From Ariolimax columbianus (lineage: Eukaryota > Mollusca > Gastropoda > Stylommatophora > Arionidae), in contig JAVGWX010000005.1 of NCBI GenBank assembly GCA_036924085.1, forward strand, positions 37,727,983 through 37,791,982: a stretch of 64,000 bases of DNA. Direction: 5' to 3'. This document shows, one piece after another, positions 42,381 to 52,749 of the stretch; within the stretch, counting starts at the first letter, position 1; every line of letters starts with the position of its first letter. Made by a program: the position numbers and the translations under genes. Under the pieces are notes generated by a model, which was not told the DNA's origin, did not search any database, and saw nothing but the letters and a program-made list of their open reading frames with translations.

Positions 42381-42421
42381 ACTGCGTACGCAGAAGAAGA
42401 AGAAGAAGAACAATTACGAGG

Positions 42422-43294
42422 GACGTTCAAAACAAACCGGGACTTTTTGTTCTAGTTCTACCAGAATGGATTATAACGTGATGAACCTTCTTTCATTAGG
42501 CACACATATACGGTGGTCCACTTGCCATGGGTCAGTCACGTGACAGATAATTAAAAAAGGGCGAACTACACTGTTAGTGCTTGCATGGAACAGTGTGTTG
42601 TCATGAAGTTTGAAACCTGCGGACATTAACAGAATACTGAAAGTACAATACTGAGATGAGACACCCAAACGCAGTAAGACAATTGAATGGCTTATACGTT
42701 TTTGAGAAAGCCGTACAACCGGCTGTAGTGGCTCTCACCACACCACATTCTTGTGAATATCCAGTTTATGGAACGCCTTATCCTTAAAAATCGACGAATA
42801 ACCTATTGCAGAATTGCACAGGAGGCAAGTCTATATCTGGGTATGGTGAACACTATTATTCATGAACATTTTCGGAATGTTAGTGCACGTTGGGTTTAAT
42901 CACAAAAGGCGTCCTGCTACTGCAAGATAACGCTCGACCTCATACGGCTCACCGTACTAATTGCCATATGCAGCAACTCTGCTGGAAGGTATTGCCACAC
43001 CCACCTTCCAACCCAGACCTCTCTCCAAACGATTTCTACATGTGTGGATCCCTAAAAGAATTCATGGGTGGTCAGCACTGATGACGAATTGAAACAGGTT
43101 GTCCTGTATTGATTTAGCCATACTGACAAATCTTTCTGCGCTGAAGCTTTTCAAGCATTACTTAAAGCCTGGAATAAGTGCACAAACGTTACAGGATATT
43201 ATATCGAAAAAGAAATGGCATCTTGACTACTTACAAATATTTTGAAAATGTTTTTCCTTACAACAAAATCCCGGCTTAACTTGAACGCCCCTCG
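42422..43294 (+). pseudogene. mariner 2 transposase remnant
   Basis: MEQCVVMKF near 42,585 and a frame reading ILKNRRITYCRIAQEASLYL, then NTIIHEHF and VSARWV at about 42,778-42,897, are the second half of the mariner DNA-binding region. The next codons jump to GVLLLQDNARPHTA, LPHPPSNPDLSPNDFYMCGS and LKEFMGGQH (42,909-43,081), the last catalytic Asp and its surroundings. The middle of the protein, with the first catalytic Asp, is deleted. A degraded C-terminal tail (AFQALLKAWNKCTNVTG.YIEK) follows to about 43,215. Confidence 0.88.
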
Positions 43295-43299
43295 TACAA

Positions 43300-44835
43300 A
43301 TACGAACGTCCAGCACAGAAAAAGTCCCATTCAAACATGACATCGATAGGACAGCACAGGTGTAGCGTCACAAATACATTGCATTCTCATCAGATGCAGG
43401 CTGTATGAAAACTGATCAATCGTACTTTACGCAAATCTCACCTCAGACGACCTTTCAAGAATGGACACATCAATTATGATGACACATTTTCGAAATAAAT
43501 AGAAACAAAAGTAGAAGGCTGTTATGAATGAGCTATATTGTGAAATTATAGTTTTCTATTTAATGAAGAATCTGAGTGCAAACAGTATCACTAGAGACAC
43601 AGTTGCGTAAGTAAAAACAAAATTAATTTAAAATTAAATTTTAAGATAGAGATGCCAAGTTTTAATACACGATAGACACATGGTTGTATTAACCCAGAAA
43701 ACTTGTCTCGAATACAGTAAATACATGTAGTGAATGAAAATCTTGAAACCCGCATGTCAGAAATTTAAATGATATTGTTTTACTCATTTATAACTAATGC
43801 TATGAGGACATTCATACACATTTTAAAAAAATAAATAAAAAGATACTGAACGCATAGCATGAACAAACGAAAATCGTATAGATATCATATATTTCAGTTT
43901 CTCATCACGTGATAGTTGGTCTATTGTGGAGTAGAAAAATTACAACTTTGAAAGTGCATACAAATGAATATAATTACTTTATATTGTAATTTCTTACCTT
44001 ATGCCAGTTATTCGAATAAAGTAAAATCGCGTGCACAAGTTAATTCTGTTTGGTTACTATTTGACAGTTATAATGTCAAGACGTTCGACAATTGATCATT
44101 TTGACACAACACAGATAATCCATTTTTCACTAGAATTCCACACGGATACCTCAATGATGTACCCCGAACATCCCCCCTCCCCCGCCCTTCACCCCATCCC
44201 TCCCGCAGATTAGCAAAAGTCAGCCTTAAATTGTGCCTCCTCTAATCCAAGTTGTTTATTTCTTCTTGCTCTTCTGGATTCCAATGATTCTTCTGTTGGT
44301 TTCCTCTAAACGTTTTGCAGTTGAGGTGAAATACTCCGATGGTAAATGTCCACATAATGATTGCATCTCTACAAGAGGGACTTCCGTGGCTTTTGCTCCA
44401 TTGGTGTCAAATGGAGTTGCTATAAAATAGCAATTTTACCAGCAACAAATGGGAGGTACTTGGGTTTATTGTTGGAAATATCGTCATATTATGATGTACG
44501 TGGATTCGTTAGAATTCTGGATGTGTCTGTCCAGACATTTTGTCAAGCGATCCGGGTGGGACAAATCTCTGAAAACTGGCTTTATGGCATCCATAATGGC
44601 CACAGGCAGGCTGTTTATATGTTTATAATAGTTTTCTTTGTTGGCAGCAACATATTGTTCATGTGGGCACCAAATTATTTTACAGAGGTTGTGAAAAGGT
44701 CTCCGGTCCGCGGAGAGCTTGCAAAAATTTATCGCCAAAAAGCGTATCGAAATCGAATGTCTTTCAAGTTATTAATATTGCTAACAGAGTTGGTATGTCG
44801 TTATTTTTTTTCTCATTTAGTAAGAAACATATAAT
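43300..44835. other. AT-rich DNA, nothing recognised
   Basis: Contains a 157-codon plus-strand frame at 44,361-44,834 with no motif that I know, in AT-rich sequence. Minus-strand frames overlap it. I cannot support a gene. Confidence 0.35.
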
Positions 44836-44839
44836 GGGC

Positions 44840-45380
44840 AAAATGTTATTATACTGTTACTCAACTTAGCTTAATGTCTTTATATGGTTCAGAAAACTCT
44901 GCAAAGTCTGCATACAACCAATTTCTTTTACTTCTCTTGATCTAAAAACGGTGCGTATCCTTTTCATTCTTGAATACATTAATTGACCCTGCCTCCACTA
45001 TTTTCTATGGCAATGTAAAATTAAACATTTACCCCTATCTGACTGATAAACAAAATATTTTCTAGTATCTAATCTGGTTTTTTCTTTAATGTATTTATAG
45101 CTGTGCCCTATTGTCCATGGAGGTAGCTGTACTTTGAAAAACATGTATTAAATCACTTCGAATTCTTCATTTCTAGACACAGAAGACCGGTTTTTCTGAG
45201 TCTTCTCTCAAAACCATACATCTGAAATCCCACTATCAGTTTTGTCGCTCTTCTTTGAATCCTTTCCAGCATGTTTTAATTCTCTTTACGATAATGACTC
45301 TCAATCTAGTTTTAACCAATGCTTTATACAGTTTGACAGTCACTTTCGTGCGCCTATGTTTATTTTTATCATACCTAACG
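44840..45380 (-). pseudogene. CR1-like LINE C-terminal and 3' region, copy 2
   Basis: Minus-strand pieces in order: KLYKALVKTRL-like near 45,335, WKGFKEERQN near 45,270, REDSEKPVFCV near 45,190, RSDLIHVFQS near 45,140, and FNFTLP.KIVEAGSINVFKN near 44,970. These follow the C-terminal order of CR1-type RTs (E..Q.R.TK, RGDLI.VFK, NSLP..VV.A.S.N.FK). The 3' end shares its sequence with 26,595-26,745. It probably belongs to the same insertion as the RT fragment at 45,769-46,165, with SINE-B copy (c) in between. Confidence 0.65.
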
Positions 45381-45390
45381 TTTCATTTTA

Positions 45391-45710
45391 GGGAGCCGCA
45401 TAGCGTAGTGGTTAGCACCCTGGCTTCGCATCTGAGTGATTCGGGGCTCATTCCCCAGTTAAAGCGGAAATGGTTTTCCAGACCCCAATAGCTTCCGAGT
45501 CCACCCAGCTCTAAATGGAAACAGGTTGCTGCCGAAGAGAGATGTGTCAGACCGAAAGGTGCAAATCTCGCAGTCATGTTGTAAACTAGTGACACAACGT
45601 TCGATTCCATTCTCCGGACTACATCCTGCTACTTGCAAATCCCTGTTCAGGTCTTGGTAGCGGGAGATTGAGAACAATCGAAGAAGAAGAAGAGAAAGAA
45701 GAAGAAGAAG
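45391..45710 (+). mobile_element. SINE-B copy (c), tRNA-head type
   Basis: The head GGGAGCCGCATAGCGTAGTG has a box A-like TAGCGTAGTGGTTAGCAC at 45,401-45,418 and a weak box B (GGGGCTCATTCCC) near 45,443. The body from AGACCGAAAGGTGCAAAT to GGTAGCGGGAGATTGAG is the 3' half of SINE-B, but the long head of the other copies is absent. The tail is a GAA repeat at 45,679-45,710 instead of AAGCC. A tRNA-promoter relative of SINE-B. Confidence 0.8.
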
Positions 45711-45768
45711 GGTACCTGTTCAGTCCCAGAAGTAAAGGCGGCCGGCGTGATGCTGACCACATCATCCA

Positions 45769-46165
45769 CTAAGTGCCGTGGGTGACAAAATAATAGGGGA
45801 AACACACCATTTGTCTTATGCGCCGCATGGCGTGACGGGATCTTTTTAACATTGCATCTACCTTTGGCACTGCTACCTGGACTTGCTCACCCACCTTACC
45901 TGTATGATCTATTTTAACCCCTAGGTCCCTTTTCTTTTCTATTTTTCTAATATTGTTCTCGCCCATTATGTAATTATGTTCCATATTGTATTTACACACG
46001 TGGGTGACTGTACATTTATCTAAATTAAACTTCACTTGTCGGCTCTCAGACCAATTCCCAATTTTATGTACACCCGACCTCAATATATCCGCCTCTTCTT
46101 TCGATGAGACACTTTCGCATAGTTTTGTGTCATCCGCGAATTTAGCAATCATGGATCCAATAACA
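45769..46165 (-). pseudogene. CR1-like RT motif C region
   Basis: A 127-codon minus-strand frame begins MIAKFADDTKLCESVSSKEE (motif C, FADD) and continues LGNWSE-type, VKFNLDKCTVTHVCKYN, ENNIRKIEKKRDLGVKIDHT and AVPKVDAMLKRSRHAMRRI. This order (FADDTKL, W...W...FN..KC.VMH, RDLGV.I) is typical of CR1-like RTs. Upstream RT motifs are missing. Confidence 0.8.
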
Positions 46166-46248
46166 CAGAGATCAAGTACCTATTGCGACAATACCATATT
46201 CCAAGGTAATTAAATTAATCTGGAGACACAAGAAGCAGATTCATTCAT

Positions 46249-46940
46249 ATATCATCATCATTATCATCAATTTGTATCCCCTTTTTTGTTAGATGTCGTG
46301 GGGAGGTGTAATTTTATGTCCTGTGCCATCTTTGTCACCGATGTTGTCATTCCGTGTTCTTCAGTACCTCACTGACACCATCTATCCATCTTTTTATGTG
46401 GTCTGGCTCTTGCTCTGCAACCCTGATTTCTGGTATTGTAGATACGGGCAGCTGGTAGCTTTGGTTTATTTCTTGTCATGTGTCCGAACCATTTAATTCT
46501 CTGTCTTTCTATGTATTCCATGCACGGTGTTGTCCCCACCGTCTGTCTGATTATTTCGTTTCTTAATCTGTGAAACCTTGTGACCCCAACAACCTTTCTC
46601 GAACACCTCATTTCGCATAACATGATTTTTCTTTCTTGTTTCTTAGTGAGAGTCCATGTCTGGCACTGGTAGCATGGTGTAAAAATACTATTTATCAGCT
46701 GTCTCTTTGTCTTCATTGGAATGTGTTTGTGTCTTAGTAATGATGAGAGCTGATGAGAAACCGCATTAGCTTTCCGTGCTCTTGATTCTACCTCTCTATC
46801 TAGTCTTGCATCTTGTGTGAACACGCTGTCCGATTATTTATATTCACTGACTTGTTTAAGCTCTCTACTTTTTATCTGTATATTTAGTGTTTTCTTAATT
46901 CTGCTGATCTTCATTGCCTCAGTCTTACATATATCTCCGT
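46249..46940 (-). pseudogene. LINE-E RT C-terminal fossil with GAT-repeat tail
   Basis: A 151-codon minus-strand frame starts FTQDARLDREVESRARKANA and continues TKRQLINSIFTPCYQCQTWT, LTKKQERKIMLCEMRCSRKV, RNEIIRQTVGTTPCMEYIER and IKWFGHMTRNKPKLPAARIY. This is the post-catalytic region of a LINE (LYGSETWTLTKKQERK, KWFGH..R). The upstream MKISRIKKTLNIQIKSREL near 46,900 belongs to it. The (GAT)n tail lies at 46,252-46,270. The 5' end is cut off in the RT thumb. Confidence 0.78.
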
Positions 46941-46974
46941 AGCAAAGTCGGAGGTACTGATACATAAAGAAAAT

Positions 46975-47329
46975 TGGAATCAAGATGGTGAGCAGCGCAT
47001 GAGCTGCAATGGTCAGAAACGCATACCTGACTGCTAGCGCCAGGGCCAGCGAACCAGAGCTGCCAAGACCCGTCTACACCTCCAAGCGGTGGTCCTGGAT
47101 AACAGGCTGCAACAGGGCAGACTGTCTTAGGAGAAGGGATCGAAGACGGAATTCTAACCCGGTACTCAAAAAATTCTTGCTGAAGTCGGATGTTTTGGAC
47201 CGAAAGGTGCAAATATCGCAGTCAAGCTGTAAGCTCCGACACAACGCATTCTGTTCTCTGGACTACATTCTGCTACTTAAGCCCTTTCAGGGTTTGGTAG
47301 CGGGAGATTGAGAACGAACGAAACCAAGC
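46975..47329 (+). mobile_element. SINE-B copy (d), full length, with TSD
   Basis: Starts ATCAAGATGGTGAGCAGCGC-like and runs through the long head, shared body and the AAGCC-type tail. The direct repeat CATAAAGAAAAT (46,963-46,974) and CATATAGAAAAT (47,330-47,341) has one mismatch. A 100-codon frame across it is a by-product. Confidence 0.87.
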
Positions 47330-47340
47330 CATATAGAAAA

Positions 47341-47530
47341 TGTCTGCTGAAGTCGAATTTGTCGGACGGAAGGTGCACATATCGTAATCAAGCTGCAAAC
47401 TACGAAAAAGTATATTCCGTTCTCCTGACAACATCCTGCTACTTGTAAAGCCCTTTACAGGTCTTGGTAGCGGGAGATTGACAACGTCCAGGGCTTCATA
47501 GCGGGAGATTGAAAAGGAAGGAAGAAGAAA
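47341..47530 (+). mobile_element. SINE-B copy (e), body only
   Basis: GACGGAAGGTGCACATATCG to GGTAGCGGGAGATTGACAAC follows the SINE-B body. A partial duplicate GGGCTTCATAGCGGGAGATT precedes a GAA-rich tail. The wording TGTAAAGCCCTTTACAGGTC is closer to tRNA-head copy (c) than to the long-head copies. Confidence 0.78.
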
Positions 47531-47718
47531 ATATGAAATTATAAATACAAAAGGTGGAAGGGGCTTTTTATTGCTTTACAGAATATGTGGGATCGCAACA
47601 ACAACAAAATCCTTCAACCAAAATTACAGATCTTAGACTCCAAGAAAAGTGCAACTAGAAAGATCCACGATTTCCCAAATGAATGCTTCCACAGAATTGA
47701 GGGAATAACATCGTTTTT

Positions 47719-47888
47719 GAAATGTTTTTTTTGTTTGTTTGCGTTCGCCTTATTTCTCTATACCCCAAGGCGGTTTGCGTTGCACTGTGGTTTTTATTTT
47801 GCGACTGTCGGCCCAGTGTATCCGACTTCAGCATGCATTTTTATGTATGGGTCTGCTTCCTCCTGCATTTTCTAAGGGTTTTCTTCAG
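47719..47888 (-). mobile_element. SINE-A copy 3, body only
   Basis: GCGTTCGCCTTATTTCTCTA, GCGACTGTCGGCCCAGTG, CCGACTTCAGCATGCATTTT and GGGTCTGCTTCCTCC match SINE-A copy 1 in order. The tRNA-like head is missing. It adjoins the LINE-M fossil and probably inserted into it. Confidence 0.85.
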
Positions 47889-47889
47889 C

Positions 47890-48280
47890 GTGCTATCCAA
47901 CTCTACTCTCAGGTATTTGGGAACCGTGCTGTTTTCCAGCTTCTGGCCTTACCATTTGTAAGATTGTAGCTTTCTTCGCGCTTCTCTGTTTCTTGGGTGT
48001 TACTGTGGTTTGATTTGGGGTGATGTTTATGGTAGTATAGAGCAAAGGCATCGATGACGTTCGTCAATTTCTATTCGACTTCTTTACCATTTCCCTAGGC
48101 AACTACTGCTGTTTCATCGGCATAAATACATGTCGTTACCTCTGTATTTTTCTGTTGGTCGTTGGTATACATGTTATACAGCGGAGTCAGGACGCTACTT
48201 TGCGCCAGTCTATTTAGGTGGGGTACGCCCCCTTACCTTCACCAACCAGGGTAACGCAGAACCGTTTATTTTGCATGACA
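47890..48280 (-). pseudogene. LINE-M RT motif C region
   Basis: The minus strand reads TCIYADETAVVA.GNGKEVE near 48,095-48,140, then (shifted) NVIDAFALYYHKHHPKSNHS, HPRNREARRKLQSYKW and SRVELDST-like LKKTL. This resembles jockey-type RTs (YADD..., N..KT...FHLRN..A.R.L, YLGV.LD..L). YADD is changed to YADE. The fragment at 49,385-49,650 may be the upstream part of the same element. Confidence 0.65.
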
Positions 48281-48298
48281 CATTTAATAAGATTTGTG

Positions 48299-48614
48299 AG
48301 ACGTCAATCCTTTGTAATAGAATATCGCTTAGACGTCAATCCTTTGTAATAGAGTATAGCTTAGACGTCAATCCTTTGTAAAAGAGTATAGCTTAGATGT
48401 CAATCCTTTGTAATAGAGTATAGCTTTGACGTCAATCCTTTGTAATAGAGTATAGCTTAGACGTCAATCCTTTGTATTAGAGCATAGCTTAGACGTCAAT
48501 CCTTTGTAAAAGAGTATAGCTTAGACGTCAATCCTTTGTAATAGAGTATAGCTTAGACGTCAATCCTTTGAAATAGAGTATAGCTTAGACGGCAATCCTT
48601 TGTAATAGAGTATG
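48299..48614. repeat. 32-bp minisatellite, 10 copies
   Basis: Units AGACGTCAATCCTTTGTAAT, AGAGTATAGCTT repeat every 32 bp with rare substitutions. It lies between two pieces of jockey-like RT (LINE-M and LINE-G). Confidence 0.95.
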
Positions 48615-48619
48615 CTTTG

Positions 48620-49380
48620 CAAACAACTTCTGGTGGCTTATGATGTTTTATGCTGTACTTACAACAATACACGTCTGCTCAAAATTGTTTGTGTTATTTC
48701 CTCTTCTTTCAAAACTCTAGTGAATTCGATACATTTTTTATTTACAGAACACCACAAGAGGACCGTATCACAATTACACTATGTGGAATAGGATACAGCT
48801 ATTTGATTAATGTGCCGTGTTCAAGTTACAGTCGGGCCCTTACTCTGTCGTACCCTATCCCCGACAACGCGTGGGCACGTTAGCAGCTGATTCCAATATC
48901 GCTGGAATAATTGCGCAGAAAGATGGCTAGGGGAAGGAGAGGTGAAAAATGGACAAGTAAGGAGCCAAGAGAAACAACCAGAGTGGTAGTAGTGAAATCA
49001 AGAACAGTGAAAGCTTTTTTTAGATTTGCCATGCCCTGCTCAAGCCGAGCCAACTAAGCGGGAAAGTCATCATCAGGCTAGTACGAAAGCAAATGTATTA
49101 AGCGGTGTGTGCCGCAAAGAACACAGCGACGCACTTGAGGCAGCCGTGGTCATCCACTGCACCCGAGTCCATATCTAGTCGTCCTGACCTGTCTTGCAGT
49201 GGTTCCAATTGGACTTGGGCGGGAGAGGTCGACGAATCCTTTCTCACTTAAATTAAATTCACCCCGGAAGTCTTATCTCTTTTCGTCTATCCAGTAATAA
49301 AAAAACTGGTTGAATGAAAAGAAGAAAAGGTCATCATCCCATGTGATGGATGAACAAGAACGAAACAAAACAAAAACAAA
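48620..49380. other. mostly unassigned; short dispersed-repeat traces
   Basis: GCTCAAGCCGAGCCAACTAA at about 49,037-49,056 resembles GCTCGAGCCTAGCCCACTAA at about 62,693, and AAAAAACTGGTTGAAT near 49,301 also occurs near 32,607. These point to an old interspersed repeat. A 77-codon frame at 48,650-48,883 has an intron-acceptor-like TTTTTATTTACAG inside it, but I cannot support an exon. Confidence 0.4.
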
Positions 49381-49384
49381 AACA

Positions 49385-49650
49385 GATGAAGTAAAGTACT
49401 CCTGTGATCTGCTTGCGTTCATTCCCGTCCTCGATCAGTTGTGTGAGGTTAAGGAACTGGCTATAGCATGATCATCTAGACCTGAAACCGGCTCGCTCCT
49501 TGATAAGTTCCTTGTCTTTGAAGGAAATCATTCGGTTCAGGATCATTGTTTCAAAAACTTTATGTAGATGGCAAAGCAGCGACACGAGTCGGAAATTCAT
49601 GAGGCTCTAATGGGGTTTTTCCTGGATTTTGCAGAGCAACATTTGATTTT
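49385..49650 (-). pseudogene. LINE-G RT fingers fragment
   Basis: Minus-strand reading NFRLVSLLCHLHKVFETMIL, NRMISFKDKELIKERAGFRS, then SCYSQFLNLTQLIEDGNERK and QITGV. This is the RT block before motif A in jockey-like elements (NYRPISLL, AGFRPG.SC, LTQ.IEDG, TGVV). Same strand and correct order relative to LINE-M at 47,890-48,280, so the two may be one element split by the minisatellite and other sequence. Confidence 0.72.
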
Positions 49651-49789
49651 CTAAAAAAATATATACATTTACCAATGCGAAAACGTCAGTACCCATATCA
49701 TGGTTTGTGGTCGAAAGTTGTGTGTTTGTTCTGTCCTTGTGTCTTCGGGATCCGCAGGTCTGTTGTTTTTCATTTGATGTAATGGATCA

Positions 49790-50065
49790 TTTAATTCATG
49801 TACTGAGAAAACTTTTAAAAGGTCACGTTCAAAAATCGAGTTACAAATGAGGAAATTCGAGATAGAATTACAACAGCAGAAGGGTCTTTTGAAGATCTCT
49901 TGGCAACTGTCAAAGGAAGGAAACTCGCTTGGTACGGTCACATATCGAGATCAAAGGGTCTTGCAAATACTCCACGGAAAGGTGCATGGCAGACGACGAA
50001 GAGGCCGTCCCAAAAAGAGATGGGAGGACAACATAAAAGAATGGACCAAATCAGTGTCACCAGTA
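49790..50065 (+). pseudogene. LINE-C C-terminal fragment
   Basis: The plus strand reads VLRKLLKVTFKNRVTNEEIR, DRITTAEGSFEDLLATVKGR, KLAWYGHISRSKGL, and after a shift GKVHGRRRRGRPKKRWEDN and KEWT. It is close to the minus-strand copy at 57,078-57,461 and lacks that copy's downstream part and tail. Confidence 0.8.
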
Positions 50066-50244
50066 AGTTCTTCATGTGTTGCTCTGCTTCACGAATGGTT
50101 TTCCCGTTCCGCAATCATTAATGGGGTATTTGATTAAGGGTGGCCTGCAGTATGTCTTCAGGAGCTCTCACAGGGTCATTACTTAAACTATTAATACGTT
50201 TCTAGACGTGTCTGCTGTTTTGTTTCATGTCAAGGTCGTCATGT

Positions 50245-50381
50245 CGAGGAGAGTGCATGTGTCATGGATTGTACACCATGGCCCTGGTTTTAATTTTATG
50301 ATTTAGGTTTTTCCAAATACGCTTTGCGAAGTGTGCAAATGTTAGAGAGGTTTTGCCAATGCGAATGCCTATTTCTGGGTC

Positions 50382-50385
<4 letters not shown>
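50245..50385 (-). pseudogene. LINE-D-like fragment
   Basis: Minus strand gives LDPEIGIRIGKTSLTFAHFA, KRIWKNLNHKIKTRAMVYN, collinear with DPEIVIRIGKTDAIFSRLIT and R.WEIPRLAAKTKATYDN in LINE-D at about 8390-8510. It abuts an AT microsatellite on its 5' side. Confidence 0.65.
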
Positions 50386-50479
<94 letters not shown>

Positions 50480-50480
50480 T
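50384..50480. repeat. AT then AG microsatellite
   Basis: A pure AT dinucleotide run of about 70 bp passes directly into an AG run of about 25 bp. The alternating YIYI and EREREI frames here are translations of the repeat. Confidence 0.95.
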
Positions 50481-50606
50481 AGAGCTTCCGTTAATGAAGG
50501 ATCCCATGAATGTGAATTGGTGCACACCTGTCAGTTCGTTAATATCGATGCTAAGATTTGGCATGGCATTTACTTACTGTTCCAGCACATTTGATCTGTT
50601 GAGACT

Positions 50607-52745
50607 ATATCAATCAATCGATCAATCAATCAATCAATCAATTAATCAATCAATCAACGCCCGTCGCTCCTCTCGGTGCACAGGACATCGACAACATCTC
50701 GCAAGCGTACACGGTCCTGGACTGCTTGTTCTGCCTCTCTCCAGGTGTAATTATTTTATTTTAGATCCTTATCACATTTTCTTCTCGACGTATTTTTGGG
50801 TCTACCTCTTTCTCTCTCTTTTTCTTTAAGGATTCTATATAAGAGTCTGTCTGGCTATGTGAGAATGTGCCTTCCGCAGAGCATGTTATATCCTGCCCTA
50901 TTTTCTTCGCATAATTTGTTGTTCCACTGACTGTTGTTAGCTACTTTCCCACAAGTCTTCATTCCTCAACATGTCCTGCCACGTTATGCCCATTATCCTT
51001 CGTTGGCATCTGTTAACAAAGGACCGGAGTCTTAGTTGTATAACCTTGGTCGTTCTCCATGTCTCCGTTCCATACAGACTTGACACTTGCGTTGACTATT
51101 CTAATTTTGGTGTGAGTCTTGATATCTCTGGATCTGCATGTATTGTTTAGTGTCAGGAATGCCCATCTTGCCTTTCCAATTCTGATCCTTACATCTGTAC
51201 CTACTGGTGTGTCTATTGTGCTTCCTTAATAGGTAAATGTATTCACTTCCTCCAACTGCTCTCCCTCCAGCATGATTAGTTCTTTGCTGTTAGTGTTGCG
51301 TTTAAGGAGCTTGGTTTTCTACATGTTCATAATTCAATCCCAGTTTCGCCGATTGTTCTTTCACCGTATCAAGTTTCTCTTGCATTTGACTTTTACTGTG
51401 TGACAAAAGTACCATATCATCTGCGTAGTCCAGGTTCTCCAATTGTGACAATAGTGTCAACTGAATACAATTTTTGTGCGTTTGATTGATGTTTTCACTA
51501 TACGATCTATAGCAAACAAGAATAGGAAAGGAAAGGTGAGAGCAGGCATCCCTGCCTCACTCCTGTTTACACCCCGAAGCTGTCAGTCATTAGTCATTCA
51601 TATACCACTCTACTAACTGTGTCTTTTTGTATATTCTGGATGAGGGTTGTGTACTTCTCTGGTATCATATAGTGTCTCAACCGTTGCCAAAGAGTACTTC
51701 GATCCACACTGTCAAACACCCTTTCATAGTCTTTACAATGTGCGTATAGGGAGGATTTCAAATCAATGCTTTGTTCTACTATGATGCGTAGCGTAGCTAT
51801 ATGATCTGTTCATGATTTTCCCTGGCGAAATCCTGCCTGTTCCTCTCTGAGCTTCTTGTCTTCTTCAGTTGTTAATCTGTCCAAGAGGATTCTGTTGAAT
51901 ATCTTGCCTAGCACAGACAGCAATGTAATCCCATTATAATTGCTGCAACCTGCCAGTAGGCAATTAAATCAGTTGTCCATCTTTCCATTATGTTGGCATT
52001 TTCTCCTCTTATCATATCTTCTTGAATAATCCTTGCAATGTATCAGTGGCCTTATCTGCCATTATGGTTTCTGCTGCTATTCCAACTGGTCCTGCCGCAT
52101 TCCCTTTCTTGATTTCTTCTCCCACTTTTGCATTAAAGTCACTCATTAAAATTAAGAGACCTTACTTTTTCTGCTTGTCAAAAAATTGTTCATGCCTGTT
52201 GTAAAGCTCTTGCTGTTTATCATCGTCAGCCTCGTTAGTTGGGGCATATCACTGACTTATGTTTATATTGATGTGATTGTTCCTCGTTCTAAAGCTTGCG
52301 CTCATGATTCGGTTGGTAATAGTCTCCCACTTCATGAGCGCCCGCTGTGCTTCACTGGAGCGAATTACTGCTACTCCCACTGTATATTTGGTATCAGTTC
52401 TCCCGTTTTCAGAATACATTATCATTTCCACAATAGTCAGTCTCATATTTCCTGAGTGTCTATCTTGTTTCGCACAGTCCTAGCATCTCATTAGCTGTCT
52501 GGGCTGTTTTACCTGATTGGTATTTTGTTCTAACATTCCATGTCGCTATATTTGTTTTCTTCTTGGTATTCAGACGGGCAGTCAGCCGCGAGGCTTATTT
52601 GCTGCTTTCACTCCACTGCGTCACTCTTCTCTTTTCCGAAGGCCTTTCCTTTCCCAAGGCCGTTTGATTTTGCATTGTTATAAATGTTTTCGTAACCGAC
52701 TTTGTTTCATAGATTTGAGTGGTCTGCCCTAACCTAACATTTTAT
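50607..52745 (-). mobile_element. LINE-F, RTE-like, internally deleted
   Basis: On the minus strand the endonuclease starts at KTNIATWNVRTKYQSGKTAQ (about 52,500-52,560). It continues with GVAVIRSSEAQRALMKWETI (about 52,340-52,375), YAPTNEADDDK and LILMSDFNAKVGEEIKKGNA near 52,130. About 52,000 it jumps into the RT: LTTEEDKKLREEQAGFR, RVFDSVDRSTLWQRL (motif A), GVRQGCLLSPFLFLFAIDRI (motif B, near 51,535) and ENLDYADDMVLLS (motif C, YADD intact, near 51,420). Downstream come VNTFTY-like, DVRIRIGKARWAFLTLNNTC, and RPKNTSRRKCDKD. The tail is a (TTGA)n repeat at 50,607-50,657. The endonuclease end and RT start are deleted, and stops are frequent. Confidence 0.82.
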
Positions 52746-52749
52746 ACTC

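Larger units (their letters stand above)
38399..42407 (+). mobile_element. LINE-B copy 5, longest copy (4.0 kb), with TSD
   Basis: Contains endonuclease, RT, RNase H, the C-terminal region and a GAA-repeat tail (42,392-42,407). The direct repeat GAACAATTACGAGG occurs at 38,385-38,398 and 42,408-42,421. The main frame stays the same from about 38,875 to 42,117 and is broken only by stops at 40,135, 41,266 and 42,115, plus a frameshift near 38,872 and small deletions near 42,205. No ORF1 (gag-like) frame is visible upstream, so it is probably 5'-truncated. RNase H downstream of RT places it in the I/Nimb/LOA-like group; the exact clade is inference. Confidence 0.93.
38394..43294 (+). mobile_element. 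mariner transposon 2, interrupted by LINE-B copy 5
   Basis: The right end read in reverse complement (ACGAGGGGCGTTCAAGTTAA) matches the sequence directly after LINE-B, ACGAGGGACGTTCAAAACAA at 42,416-42,435, so these are mariner TIRs. TA flanks are at 38,392-38,393 and 43,295-43,296. Without the 4,009-bp LINE and its duplicated target, the mariner is only about 880 bp, so it also lost about 400 bp internally. The LINE entered five bases inside the left TIR. Confidence 0.85.

Noticed and set aside
44361..44834. 157-codon plus-strand frame
   Set aside because: AT-rich, no motif, overlapped by other frames. No evidence of a gene beyond length.
48650..48883. Possible exon with an acceptor-like TTTTTATTTACAG
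   Set aside because: No matching donor, no homology I recognise and no neighbouring exon. Such acceptor-like strings are common in T-rich DNA.
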